From Pelobates cultripes (lineage: Eukaryota; Chordata; Amphibia; Anura; Pelobatidae), in contig OW240914.1 of the NCBI GenBank assembly GCA_933207985.1, forward strand, positions 202,716,395 to 202,780,394: a DNA stretch of 64,000 nt. The letters run 5' to 3'. The notes below the pieces were generated by a model. That model did not search any database and had not been told where the DNA came from. It was given only the letters and a program-made list of their open reading frames with translations. A program made the translations under genes and the position numbers. Every line of letters begins with the position of its first letter. Within the stretch, counting starts at the first letter, position 1. Positions 21,930-31,216 of the stretch are shown here, in pieces.

Positions 21930-23981
21930 GTAAGCAACCTAGTGTCTCTAGTTTCATTCACCCCTTACACTGCAGGTCGTATTGCTCTGTCTTTTCAGAA
22001 CTGGACGACCATCTCCACGGACGCATGGATCCTCCAGACGGTTCGGGGCTACATCATCGACTTCGTAGAACCCCCTTACCAGCTCGCACACCCGCATCCC
22101 TTTCAATGTTCCGAGGAGGACCGCCGCCTAATCGACGGCGAACTACGGGAGCTCAAGGCGAAAGGAGCGATAGAACCAGCTCACGACGGAATGGGTTTCT
22201 TCAGCAACATTTTTCTAGTAAAAAAGAAATCAGGAGAATTCCGTCCGGTTATAAACTTGAAGGGACTCAACGCTTTCGTAACGTACAGGCACTTCAAAAT
22301 GGAAGGCATTCACCTGCTGAGAGATCTACTCCAAGACAGGGACTGGTTTACGAGACTGGACCTCAAAGACGCTTACCTGTCTGTCCCCGTCCATGGGTCT
22401 TGCCGCCAATTTCTCAGATTCCTTTGGCAAGACCAACCCTGGCAGTTCACATGTCTCCCCTTCGGCCTCAGCTCAGCACCGTGGTGCTTCACCAAGCTCC
22501 TCAAGCCGGTAGTGTCACAACTACGAACTCAAGGAATTCGTTGCATTATCTACCTGGACGACCTGCTACTATTTTCCTCAGACAGGTACAGTCTAACACA
22601 ACACACACGTTATACCATTCAGCTCCTGACGTCCTTAGGCTTCGTGGTGAACTACCAAAAATCGGAGCTGCTCCCAGCCCAGACGATACATTTCCTGGGC
22701 TTCGAGATAGATTCCAAGACCAGCACCTTACGGCTCCCGATCTCAAAGATCACAGCCATCAAAAAGGAACTACGCAGAGTCATCCGCTGCAACACCATTC
22801 CACTCCGCAACCTGGCTCGAATCGTGGGACTACTGTCCGCATCTATACAGGCAATCTTCCCGGGCCCGCTACACTACAGGGCGATGCAACGCCTGAAGGC
22901 CTCCTTCCTCCGTCAGAACCCTTCCTACGACCAAAACATTCCGGTAACGGAAGAAGTCAGGGAAGAACTCGGATGGTGGTTGGACAGCATGGAAGCTTGG
23001 AACGGCCGAGCCATCTTCGGGAATGCACCCGACGTTGTCCTGGAATCGGACGCCAGCCTGTGGGGCTGGGGCGCCACAAGCGAGGGCAGATCGACAGGAG
23101 GCACTTGGACTTCCCAAGAATCCAACCTCCACATAAACTGCCTAGAGCTCCTAGCGGGGTCGTTTGCGATCCGCAGCCTAGCAAGAGACCGGACAGACTG
23201 CTGCATCCTCCTCCGGATGGACAACATCTCAGCGGTCCGCTACATCAACCGTCTGGGGGGAGCCCGATCCAGACTCCTCTCAGAGATCACGAAGGAAATT
23301 TTCGACTTTTGTCTACCCCGGAAAATCTCCCTCATGGCAGAATACCTCCCGGGAGACACGAACCTGACAGCGGACTGGTTTTCACGCCACTGGCGGGACA
23401 GCAGCGACTGGAAACTGGACCCAGCGATCTTCCAACACCTTTTGATCAGAAGGGGTCCCCTCCACCTGGACCTCTTTGCGTCACGCAACAACAGGCAGAC
23501 AGACGAGTACTTCAGCTGGCTCCCAGACCCAGAGAGCAAGGCAGTAGATGCGTTTCTCCAACCTTGGCCACGGTTGGGGGCGTACGCCTTTCCCCCATTC
23601 GCCATGATAGCCAGGACGATGCAATACCTGAAGACCCAACGCGGATCCCTGCTCCTCATCTCACCCCTATGGCAGGGTCAACCATGGTTTCCGGATCTTC
23701 TAGCGTCATCCTACAGAGATCCCCTCCTCATACCATCCTACCCGACGCTCCTTACGGACCCGAGAGGGAATCAACACCCGCTCATCCTGGAAGACCGTCT
23801 CACGCTGGTGGCTTGGACGCTTTCAGGGGAGCCTGGCAAACCGAAGAGTTATCGCAAACATCTCGAGATCTCCTATGGGACTCATGGGCACCAGGAACCA
23901 GACGATGTTACTTATCGGCATGGAACTCCTGGTCTACTTGGTGCAGTGAACGGAATTTTGATCCCTTTACGGCACCTATAA
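21744..23981 (+). CDS. pol: DIRS reverse transcriptase, RNase H and methyltransferase-like polyprotein
   Basis: Copies element RNA into DNA. Numbering is from the GTG codon at 21744; the frame is actually open from 21714. RT spans about residues 79-330: VKKKSGEFRPVINLKGLN, the aspartate in FTRLDLKDAYL (206), LPFGLSSAP, and the YLDD catalytic motif (270-273). RNase H spans about 428-550 with ESDAS (D436), NCLEL (E468), RMDN (D493) and TADW (D544), so all four carboxylates are present. Residues about 573-655 (LHLDLFASRNN, DAFLQPWPRLGAYAFPPF) match the DNA-methyltransferase-like region known from DIRS elements; its activity is uncertain. The frame has no ATG before residue 150, inside RT, and is +1 to gag. 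It must be reached by splicing, frameshift or non-ATG initiation. A 46-nt candidate intron (21930-21975) joins it to gag exactly at the GRIALSFQNW start of the conserved region. Confidence 0.9.
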   Translation: MFLDGLAATGAEQPADSGLLAPGHTDHSHSTRKWVPGNHSPIPEEQTEAEDLVTVAEHASPQVSNLVSLVSFTPYTAGRIALSFQNWTTISTDAWILQTVRGYIIDFVEPPYQLAHPHPFQCSEEDRRLIDGELRELKAKGAIEPAHDGMGFFSNIFLVKKKSGEFRPVINLKGLNAFVTYRHFKMEGIHLLRDLLQDRDWFTRLDLKDAYLSVPVHGSCRQFLRFLWQDQPWQFTCLPFGLSSAPWCFTKLLKPVVSQLRTQGIRCIIYLDDLLLFSSDRYSLTQHTRYTIQLLTSLGFVVNYQKSELLPAQTIHFLGFEIDSKTSTLRLPISKITAIKKELRRVIRCNTIPLRNLARIVGLLSASIQAIFPGPLHYRAMQRLKASFLRQNPSYDQNIPVTEEVREELGWWLDSMEAWNGRAIFGNAPDVVLESDASLWGWGATSEGRSTGGTWTSQESNLHINCLELLAGSFAIRSLARDRTDCCILLRMDNISAVRYINRLGGARSRLLSEITKEIFDFCLPRKISLMAEYLPGDTNLTADWFSRHWRDSSDWKLDPAIFQHLLIRRGPLHLDLFASRNNRQTDEYFSWLPDPESKAVDAFLQPWPRLGAYAFPPFAMIARTMQYLKTQRGSLLLISPLWQGQPWFPDLLASSYRDPLLIPSYPTLLTDPRGNQHPLILEDRLTLVAWTLSGEPGKPKSYRKHLEISYGTHGHQEPDDVTYRHGTPGLLGAVNGILIPLRHL
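21930..21975 (+). other. Candidate 46-nt mini-intron linking the Gag and RT frames
   Basis: The donor is CAG|GTAAGC at 21927-21935 and the acceptor is TTACACTGCAG|G ending at 21975. Removing 46 nt (1 modulo 3) moves translation from the gag frame (codon starts 2 modulo 3) into the RT frame (0 modulo 3), with a GGT glycine codon at the junction. A stronger-looking acceptor, CTGTCTTTTCAG ending at 21998, would remove 69 nt and keep the gag frame, so it does not reach RT. Forty-six nt is near the lower limit for vertebrate introns. This is inference from sequence only. Confidence 0.45.
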
Positions 23982-24832
23982 CAGCCATCATGAACTTTCT
24001 CTCACATCTCTTCTCCAAGGGCCGATCTTACCGATCCCTCAACGTAGTACGCTCCGCAATTTCGGCGGCCCACGTTCCGGCCCAGGGGATCCCCGTCGGA
24101 AAAGACCCATTGGTGTGCCGCCTCCTCAGGGGCATCAGACTTCAGAGGCCTCCGAGACCTAAATATTCCCGACTATGGGACGTTGAAAACGTCCTACAGT
24201 TCCTGAGGGACTGGCCAGACAACGACAGACTTTCACTCCGACAACTATCAGCCAAACTGACGCTCCTACTTTGTTTGGTCTCGTTCCGCAGAGTTTCGGA
24301 CGTACGAGCATTCGACATCGATGCCTTTTCGGTCTCCCCGGAGGGAGTTACCTTTCAAGTTTCACGCCGTACGAAATCCGACTCCACATCGGTCTTCTAC
24401 CCCTTTTTTCCTACAGAACCGCTTCTCTGCGTGGTATCTACCCTACATCGATACGTAGAGGTCACAACCCGCTTGCGGGTCTCCCCTACGGGCCAACTCT
24501 TGGTGTCCTACGTTAGGCCACATGTTCCCGTCTCTACCACCACCCTGGCCAGATGGGTAAGATGGATCCTGTCCCTGGCAGGCGTAGAGGAAACCTTCGG
24601 AGCCCACTCCGTCCGCGGGGCGGCAGCTTCTTCGGCTTTCACCGCAGGCGCATCCCTGGCAGACATCCTACGAGCTGCAGATTGGTCACGAGAATCGACC
24701 TTTCGGACCTTCTACTTCCGACCGAATCGGGGGCAGCCACGTCTCTCCTGCTTCAGCGTTAAAAATGCAAAATATGAAGCCTCCTGTCATGTGGTAAAAT
24801 TGAAGATTATGCTAGCGCTAGTGTACTTATAA
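23684..24832 (+). CDS. DIRS tyrosine recombinase
   Basis: Inserts the circular DNA copy without target duplication. I start it at the ATG at 23684 because it sits in ACCATGG, an ideal context, upstream of the conserved domain; this gives 382 residues. It overlaps the 3' end of the RT frame by about 300 bp. The core-binding domain is about residues 52-160 (DSWAPGTRRCYLSAWNSWSTWC). The catalytic domain carries Arg 202 or 203 (VSFRRVSDVRAFD), a Lys candidate at 231 (RRTKSD), His 308 and Arg 311 (HSVRG), Trp 334 (ADWS) and Tyr 344 (RTFYFRP). The full R-K-HxxR-H/W-Y set is thus present. The last roughly 16 residues and the stop are encoded by the internal complementary region. The frame is the gag frame, so an unbroken 1444-codon frame links the two. 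Confidence 0.9.
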   Translation: MVSGSSSVILQRSPPHTILPDAPYGPERESTPAHPGRPSHAGGLDAFRGAWQTEELSQTSRDLLWDSWAPGTRRCYLSAWNSWSTWCSERNFDPFTAPITAIMNFLSHLFSKGRSYRSLNVVRSAISAAHVPAQGIPVGKDPLVCRLLRGIRLQRPPRPKYSRLWDVENVLQFLRDWPDNDRLSLRQLSAKLTLLLCLVSFRRVSDVRAFDIDAFSVSPEGVTFQVSRRTKSDSTSVFYPFFPTEPLLCVVSTLHRYVEVTTRLRVSPTGQLLVSYVRPHVPVSTTTLARWVRWILSLAGVEETFGAHSVRGAAASSAFTAGASLADILRAADWSRESTFRTFYFRPNRGQPRLSCFSVKNAKYEASCHVVKLKIMLALVYL

Positions 24833-24867
24833 TCTTAATTTTAGTAATGACAGGAGGCGAGTATTTT
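24766..24867 (+). repeat. DIRS internal complementary region (circle junction)
   Basis: Positions 24766-24799 (tgcaaaatatgaag...gtggtaaaa) are the reverse complement of the left end. Positions 24798-24867 (aattgaagattatgctag...gagtatttt) are the reverse complement of the right end. The two meet at AATT, shared by both termini. This is the template thought to rebuild the missing ends and close the circle in DIRS replication. Confidence 0.92.
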
Positions 24868-25298
24868 CCCACCCTCCACACCCTTGGGGGATAAGGATCC
24901 AAGTAAGTATACTTACTCCATGTATTCCTTACTTCTTCTATCTTCCTACTCATCTTGTATGACTCAGGCTTGTACTTTGTTTAGTTAGATCATTGTTATC
25001 GTTTACTGTCATATTTATACTAATTTTCATCTAGTTTTACATCAGTGCAGTGGAAATTGTGTTGGGTTTATTACATTACTGCAAACAGTTACCAGATCGG
25101 TACCTAACCTTCTCCACGTTCTTTTTCAGCATAACTTTGGGACATTACATCTCATACTCAGGATGGACACGTTTGGACCGTCCTTCAGCGATTAGGACTT
25201 CGCATTCGGAAAGTCACCCGTTGGTGCATGTTTCAAGACTTTATGTTTCAAGACTTTATCTGTTTTTTCTATATTTGTCTTTGATGTCGCTTTCGAAA
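24868..25298 (+). other. DIRS 3' non-coding segment
   Basis: AT-rich sequence between the internal complementary region and the right inverted repeat, inside the element. It includes a direct doublet of 'tttcaagactttat' at about 25229-25259. No coding capacity. Confidence 0.6.
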
Positions 25299-25479
25299 GA
25301 GGGGGAGGAGCCTCATCACTGTGAATACCATACCTCTTACTGCATTTGATTGGTTAATGTTTTCACTTTTCTTTACTGCTATATGGAGTTAGTAAAGAGA
25401 GTTATATGCAAAATACTCGCCTCCTGTCATTACTAAAATTAAGATTATAAGTACACTAGCGCTAGCATAATCTTCAATT
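25299..25479 (-). repeat. DIRS right inverted terminal repeat plus right extension
   Basis: Positions 25299-25429 are inverted relative to 19478-19611. The extension 25430-25479 (ttactaaaattaagattataag...cttcaatt) is the part copied in reverse complement in the internal complementary region. Confidence 0.9.
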
Positions 25480-25573
25480 GGTTTCTAGGTTTTATTTCCA
25501 AGTTATTTTTCAGACCTAATAAACATATGTGTTTAGTTTGAGGGATAAAAAAGCACAATATTAAAAATCCTTG

Positions 25574-27471
25574 AGGGGGCGGGGCTTGACAGTCATAGTG
25601 GAGAGTCGTGTTTCTAAGGGTCTCCTCCAAAAGCATGCAAACTAACAAGAAACATAGCCCCTAACGGCCCACTCAAAGCGACAGCCGGAACCTACTCCAC
25701 CTCCTGACCTAGCCTGGACTTGCAGGCGGTATTGGTGACTGGCTGGTAGCCCAACTGCTGCACCGGTGAAAACATGCGGCCTGGTATGCATCGGGTGGGA
25801 GAGTCGGCCGATCTCCCGACCCGGAGCTGCCTGGCAGCGTCCCGTGAGGCAAGAGCCCCGTTACCCCCCTTGGACCATCGGGGGTGATCGAGGTCCACCC
25901 CAGGAGAACTACTCACACATGGAGAGTGAGGATGGCAGAACCAAGCGGGGCAGCAATCATCCCACAGAACCTCCTGTCATGGCAGACGCCATGTGTCCCT
26001 ACAGCCCCCGGGATCCCCACACTGATCGACAGACCAGGTTGGAGGCTGTCCTCAAGGCCTTTTGGCACAAACTGGAAAGCCGGGCACTACAACATGCCAC
26101 ACAGCAGACAAGCAGCCACTTACCTGAGAGACGCCCACACCTGGTAAAGAAAAAGCACAAAGCTCACACCCGAAGGGGGATTCCGCGGGGAAAATGCAAC
26201 AGAGCATGCAAAACGCTCCAGCACAAGGCTAAACAGTGGAAAGTGCTGCGGGGAACTAAGGCTGGACCTCACCGGCGGTCTGCAGGACTCCTGGGCACTC
26301 CGAACCAACGGCACAGACCACGCCGGCAGCACCAGAAGCGAACATCACATGGCACAACACAGAAGCGGGTCAACAACAAACCACAAGCGGTGTTCAGTGT
26401 GAGAGCTGCAGAGCAATGGAAAGCACTGCACATACTGCATGGACTGACCGCTCATTCTACCAATTTGCCACAAGTGATTGAAGCACACAGATGTCTCCAT
26501 AGCATCATACTACAGGACTGTAGCTTGCCCAGAACAGGCATCGGCTGAAGTGTGATCGGGGGGGCTTGACGCGGCTCTCTCTGGGCATTGGCTGTTTGCC
26601 CTGCGGAGAACTGCTGAAGTACAAGCTACTCCTTTAATTGTACTATCCTTGGCCCGCCAGCCGGACCCCCAGAGCAGGTGTTGGCTGAGTGGAACGAATT
26701 GACTCAAAGGCGGACTATGCTTCTGCAAGCCCAAACGCAGTGCCAAAGCATGATACCGCTGCATAATTCATAGTAATGTTTTTATTTGCTCTGGCACCAC
26801 TTAATGTTTAGACCACTGTCTAGCCATTGCATGCCTATATATTGCGCAGCTGAGGGTAACGTAAAGTTTGAAAATCTTCATATGTTCAGCAGACATGCAC
26901 CTGAATAACAGGCTAGCACTGCACAGTATGATGATACCTTAATTAGTTCCCTGCCACGTTAATCTAACCACTGTGCCCTTATATTATCATGCTTATTACC
27001 TAAAGATGTGCTGCTAACTAGTGCATATACTCAGCATGTATTCTTCCAAGTATGTCCTAATTGTGCAGACATGTGTACCTAATATTTTATTTTATTTTAA
27101 TGGCCATGCTGGGCTATAGATAAAAACTTGTCATACCAGATAATTTCCCTCCTGATGCCCATTGCAATTTGTAACAAGTCTCCTGTATCTAACCGCATAG
27201 TCTAAGCTACCATATTATACTTCTTATTTAAAGGAGCTCTATGTTAACATTTTGTGTTACTCATCATTATCTTATGCCTAGAGGGACTTTTCAGTTGCAA
27301 CTAAACGGTTAAAGCTTGTTTGAATATAAATATAAAAAATGTGAATGCTCCTTAAATGTCACTTCCAGTTTTAAACATATTGTACTGAAGCTTGCCCATG
27401 ATGCTGTGACTTACAGAATGCTTGTTTGTAATCTCCACAAATGCACAACCAAAATAAAGAATAATAAAAAA
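25574..27471 (+). mobile_element. L1-like non-LTR element, internally deleted
   Basis: It starts with 'agggggcggggcttgac', typical of L1-type 5' ends in frogs, and ends with 'aaccaaaataaagaataat' followed by poly-A. Flanks AAAAATCCTTG (25563-25573) and AAAAATTCTTG (27472-27482) match at 10 of 11 positions, a plausible target duplication. An open frame at 25766-26548 (260 codons) is basic and low in recognisable motifs. It may be a relic of the ORF1/leader region, but I see no RT or endonuclease, so the element is non-autonomous. Confidence 0.55.
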
Positions 27472-27482
27472 AAAAATTCTTG

Positions 27483-28420
27483 TAAGTGATGGGGCCCTTT
27501 AAGTAGTTGAACACTGCTTAAAATAGAGCTGTGTGCATTACTAAAATATAGCAATGTTTCCTAGTTCACTAACAAAGCGTAATATAAACACCAGATTTAT
27601 TGTTTTCATTCTATCGATCAGTAATCCCTGAACATAGACACTCATTTTGTTGCTATAAAAGCTTCCCTCCAATGTAACCTCATAAAAGTGCAACTGTCAT
27701 GAAGATTGGACATATTGTAAGGGAGACACACTAGGTAGCCAAATTGCTAGGAACCTCTACAGATGAACTTTTATATGACATTTGTAATGTATAAATGTAT
27801 GTCACTTAGGGAGCCGTGTTGACATAAACATACACCTCTTTAAAATATATATAGTTTTATAGTATTTGGAGAGTGACAAGAATGGTTTAATATTTTATTC
27901 AAGCACACTGTAAATAAATGAAACAGTGACCGAGACGCTGTCACCTTTAATTTCAAGATATTTTAATGTATTTTTATCTGCACCCTGTTAACTTTTTACA
28001 CATATCCATCATCTTAGAGTCTAAACTAACATTTGCCTTCTTTTTTTTGGTCTGATGTGGCATTATTAATTAATGCAATAGTCCACACAAAACTAAAGAG
28101 ATAATTCTAGGTGAATCTATTTTATAATCTATGATTCTAAGAAATGTAAATGCAGGTAAATTGGATCATCATGAGACTGATAAAATATAACATAAACATC
28201 AAAGATATTCCTAAAAAAAATTGAAAGTGTCAATATTAAATGTGGGATACATTGTGTAAAAGCACAAATGCACTGGGGATATCACCAATTGCAAATTAAT
28301 TAATACTACACAAAAAGTACATTAGTGGACTAATTCAGATCGCAATGACACAATAAAAAATGGAGGAATATAGGTGTCAATAAGTACCATAAGGAGGATT
28401 ACATAGCTTAACTACAGAGG
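27483..28420. other. Non-coding DNA
   Basis: AT-rich; no gene or recognisable repeat terminus. Confidence 0.4.
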
Positions 28421-28765
28421 GTACAAAAAATAGCAGATAACTCTTAAAAAGTTTCTGACGAAGTTGCACAGAACGAAAAAACTATTGCTGATCCAAGTAT
28501 ATCATGTATGAAACATGGCAGAGACAGCATTATGATGTTGACTATCTCATGTTCATTGATCATGGTTTTCCTGGCTACAGTAAGATGAATGATGATGTTT
28601 ATAGACACACCCTATATGCTCAGATCTAACCCATTGCCTCACCACTCATTGAAAGTTACTTCCCTTTCTAGCAAGACATAATCCCAAACATACTGCTAAA
28701 CCAACCAATGAGAATTTTAGAGCCAAACATGGAATGCTCTTGACCCATTGATGACCTTGTGTAAT
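28421..28765 (+). pseudogene. Degenerate Tc1/mariner-type transposase fragment
   Basis: About 28660-28745 translates to 'ARHNPKHTAKPTNENFRAKHG', matching the catalytic 'QQDNDPKHTA' segment of Tc1-type (DDE) transposases, with the key Asp replaced (QD to RH). Upstream text (attattgatgttgactatctcatg) fits the preceding block. Frameshifts and stops are frequent, and the termini are not recognisable. Confidence 0.55.
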
Positions 28766-28784
28766 GATATTGATGTTACAAAGT

Positions 28785-29110
28785 TTTGGAGTCCAGTAGC
28801 CAGATCAGCAATGTTTTCTGCCAGAGGTAGCCACTCGTTACTCAGGTGGTTGAGCCCCTGAACCTTGAGTGGCCTTCTGGTCTTAAGCAGAGATGGGAGA
28901 CTGGAACAGAAAGATGATAATCGTAGTGAGGCAAGCCGAGGTCAGTGGGAAGGAGAAGCAGCAAAGTCAAAACAGTCCAAATTCAGCAACAGGAAGGAGA
29001 AACAGGAACACACTTGATTAGAGAGTACAGGAACCACAATAATCTGGCAAAGGTACAGAGACAGGAAGTGGCTTTTATAGGCCAAGAACCAGACACCTGA
29101 CCAGACACAG
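28785..29110 (-). mobile_element. Probable LTR fragment of a gypsy-type element
   Basis: On the minus strand there is a promoter-like 'ggcctataaaagccacttcc' followed by the 'gaatttggactgttttgactttg...ctgacctcggcttgcc' style of frog gypsy LTRs. 'aacgagtggctacctctggcag' lies near the far end. There are no flanking genes and no target duplication. Confidence 0.4.
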
Positions 29111-29179
29111 CTGAAGAGAGTTGTCACTGATAACCTTGACTCTACAAGCAATGGTATCAGATCTTAGGTAAATTTGCAA

Positions 29180-29260
29180 AAGGCAGGCTGGTGTACTGGT
29201 AAGGGAGAGGTTTAGCACCATGTAAACCCGGGTTTGAAACCCAGCAGAGTCAGTTCCTCA
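29180..29260 (+). repeat. tRNA-derived sequence (SINE head or tRNA pseudogene)
   Basis: 'TGGTGTACTGGTAAGGGA' matches an A box, and 'GGGTTTGAAACCC' matches a B box (GGTTCGANNCC) with one change, at tRNA-like spacing. 'ggtttagcaccatgtaaacc' occupies the anticodon-arm region. The acceptor stem does not close, so it is not a working tRNA gene. Confidence 0.5.
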
Positions 29261-29307
29261 CACCTTGATTCATGTTCATGCCCTCAAGTTAAAACTGACA
29301 GTTAATG

Positions 29308-30443
29308 TTTTTTTTCTCTGGCTCTGCTTCTTCTCCACAACTCCTCTCTGTTGGTGCCCCCCAAGGTTCAGTTCTTTGTCTCCTACTGTTCTCCATCTAT
29401 ACTGCCTCCCTTGGTAAACTCATTAGCTCCTTTGGCTTCCAATATCATTTCTATGCAGATGACATACAAATGTATCTATCCTCTCCTGATCTCTCTCCTT
29501 CCCTCTTGATTAGGGTCTCTAACTGCCTCTCTGCGATTTCTAATTTGATGGCTTCCCACTTCCTTAAACTCAGCTTGACTAAAACTGAAATTCTGGTCTT
29601 TCCTTCCTCAAGTGTTGCTACTCCTGTGTCTGTCTCCCTCCAAGTCAACGGTGCTACAATCAGATCCACCACGCAGGCTCGCTGCCTAGGTGCTCTCTTT
29701 GACTCCGACCTGTCCTTCATGCCTCATGTTCAGTCTTTCGCCAAATCCTGCTGCTTCCATCTCAAAAACATTGCATGCATCCAACCCTACTTAACTCCAG
29801 ATGCGACTAAGGTGCTAGTCCATTCCACTGTCCTTTCTCGCCTTGACTACTGTAATCCGCTTCTCAGTGGTCTTACGTGCTCCCAACTTGTGCCTTTACA
29901 GTCCATAATGAATGCGGCAGCAAGGCTCATCTTGTTGTCCGCCTGCACCGCCCATGCCTCACCCTTCTGACAGTCCCTACATTGGCTTCCTGTAAGATAT
30001 AGGGCTCAATTTAACATTCTGGTTCTTGCTTTCAAATCTCTACATAATGCTGCTCCCACTTATCCATCCTCCCTTATACACATGTATGTGTAGGCCCTTA
30101 CATTCTGCTGAAGACCTACGTCTATCTTCTGCCTGTACTCCCACCTCTGATGCTCGTCTTCAAGACTTCTCAAGGTCCTGTGGAACTCACTTCCCTCCTC
30201 TGTTAGATGCTCACCCAGTCTCCACTCCTTCAAAAAAAAATTAAAAAACCCACTTCTTCATAAAAGCGTATCAATTAAACTGTTAATAGCTCCTGACTGA
30301 TTCCTCTCTTGCAACTGTCATTAGTCTAATACTATCCTTACCTTTTTGTTGCATTTTACCCCACTCCCTCTAGCATGTAAGCTCATTGAGCAGGACCCTC
30401 AACCCCTCTGTTCCTGTGTGTCCAACTTGTCTGGTTACAACTA
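29308..30443 (+). pseudogene. L2-type non-LTR retrotransposon, 5' truncated, RT relic
   Basis: The frame from 29305 to 29970 encodes the second half of a non-LTR RT. It includes the 'GAPQGSVL' block, the catalytic '[11 protein letters not shown]' motif, '[10 protein letters not shown]', and the thumb region ending '[13 protein letters not shown]...MNAAARLI'. The endonuclease and N-terminal RT are missing, as in most 5'-truncated copies. After the TGA at 29968 the same frame continues as QSLHWLPVRYRAQFNILVLAFKSLH, so this stop is a point mutation; further stops and shifts follow. The 3' UTR is split by the MITE at 30444-31117 and resumes at 31118-31215. Confidence 0.8.
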
Positions 30444-31117
30444 CAGTATATACTCGAGTATAAGTCTAGTTTTTCAGCACATTTTTTGTGCTTAAAAACC
30501 CCCACTCGACTTATACTCGAGTCACTGTCTGTATTATGGCAACTTAGAGAGCCGCGGCCGTCAGAGCCATGGCAACAATCCGCGCGGCAACCAGACCGCG
30601 AGACTTACAGTGGAGCTGACCGGAACGGAGGAGAAGGGAGCTGACAGGAGCTGCAGGAAAGGTAAGTAAATGCTTCCTGCTGGCCCCCCCACTTCACAGC
30701 CCATGCCACTGGACCACCAGGGATTAAGATAGCCCCCCTCCTTGACCAGTTAACAAGCAGGGAGGGGGAACAAAAAAAAAAAAAAAAAAATAATAATAAT
30801 TATACACAGAGTGTGTGTATATAATGCAGAGTGTGTGTTTGTATGAGTGTGTGGGTGTATATAATGCAGAGTGTGTGTTTGTATGAGTGTGTGTGTGTGT
30901 ATATAATGCAGAGTGTGTGTTTGTATGAGTGTGTGTATATATAATGCAGAGTGTGTGTTTGTATGAGTGTGTGTATATAATTATAAAAATCACAGAATTT
31001 CATAGCCCCAAGATTTACCCTCGACTTATCCACGAGGCATAGCATATTTCACAATTGTTGGTCACAAAACCGCACTCGACTTATACATGAGATCGACTTA
31101 TACACGAGTATATACGG
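30444..31117. mobile_element. MITE with TA target, nested in the L2 3' UTR
   Basis: The inverted ends are CAGTATATACTCGAGTATAAG-like at the left and 'cttatacacgagtatatacgg' at the right. TA flanks it at 30442-30443 and 31118-31119. The empty site is visible in the second L2 tail at 61561-61762 ('caactacatgtctg'), which proves the boundaries to within a few bases. Repeats of 'ctcgacttata' occur near both ends. The interior has the 'ggaccaccaggg' block, an A-rich tract and a TG minisatellite (30805-30975). TA duplication suggests a Tc1/mariner-type element; no transposase. Confidence 0.8.
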
Positions 31118-31183
31118 TACATGTCTGTTCGTCCACCCATTGTAAAGCGCTGCGGAATTTGTTGGCGCTATATAAATAATAAC

Positions 31184-31215
<32 letters not shown>
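31118..31215 (+). mobile_element. L2 3' end, continuation
   Basis: It resumes the L2 3' UTR after the nested MITE ('acatgtctgttcgtccaccc'). It ends with 'gtaaagcgctgcggaatttg', 'ggcgctatataaat' and an (ATA)n tail, the usual L2 3' terminus. Confidence 0.8.

Positions 31216-31216
<1 letters not shown>

Larger units (their letters stand above)
19466..25479 (+). mobile_element. Complete DIRS-type tyrosine-recombinase retrotransposon
   Basis: This 6.0-kb element has every structural part of the DIRS order. There are inverted terminal repeats (about 19478-19611 and 25299-25429), terminal extensions beyond them, and an internal complementary region (24766-24867). That region joins the complement of the left end to the complement of the right end. 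The genes run gag, RT/RNase H/methyltransferase-like, tyrosine recombinase. The left end, the right end and the circle junction in the internal region share AATT (19466-19469, 25476-25479, 24798-24801), and there is no target duplication, as expected for recombinase-mediated insertion. Open frames are long and uninterrupted, so the copy looks young. Neighbouring sequence is far more AT-rich. Confidence 0.93.

Noticed and set aside
21930..21998. A 69-nt intron using the strong CTGTCTTTTCAG acceptor as the route to RT
   Set aside because: It is a multiple of three and returns to the gag frame, so it cannot reach the RT frame; it may still be used for another product.
25766..26548. A 260-codon cellular gene
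   Set aside because: It lies inside an L1-like element with A-rich tail and near target duplications, and shows no cellular protein domain.
29180..29260. A functional tRNA gene
   Set aside because: A and B boxes are recognisable, but the acceptor and other stems do not pair; best read as SINE-derived.
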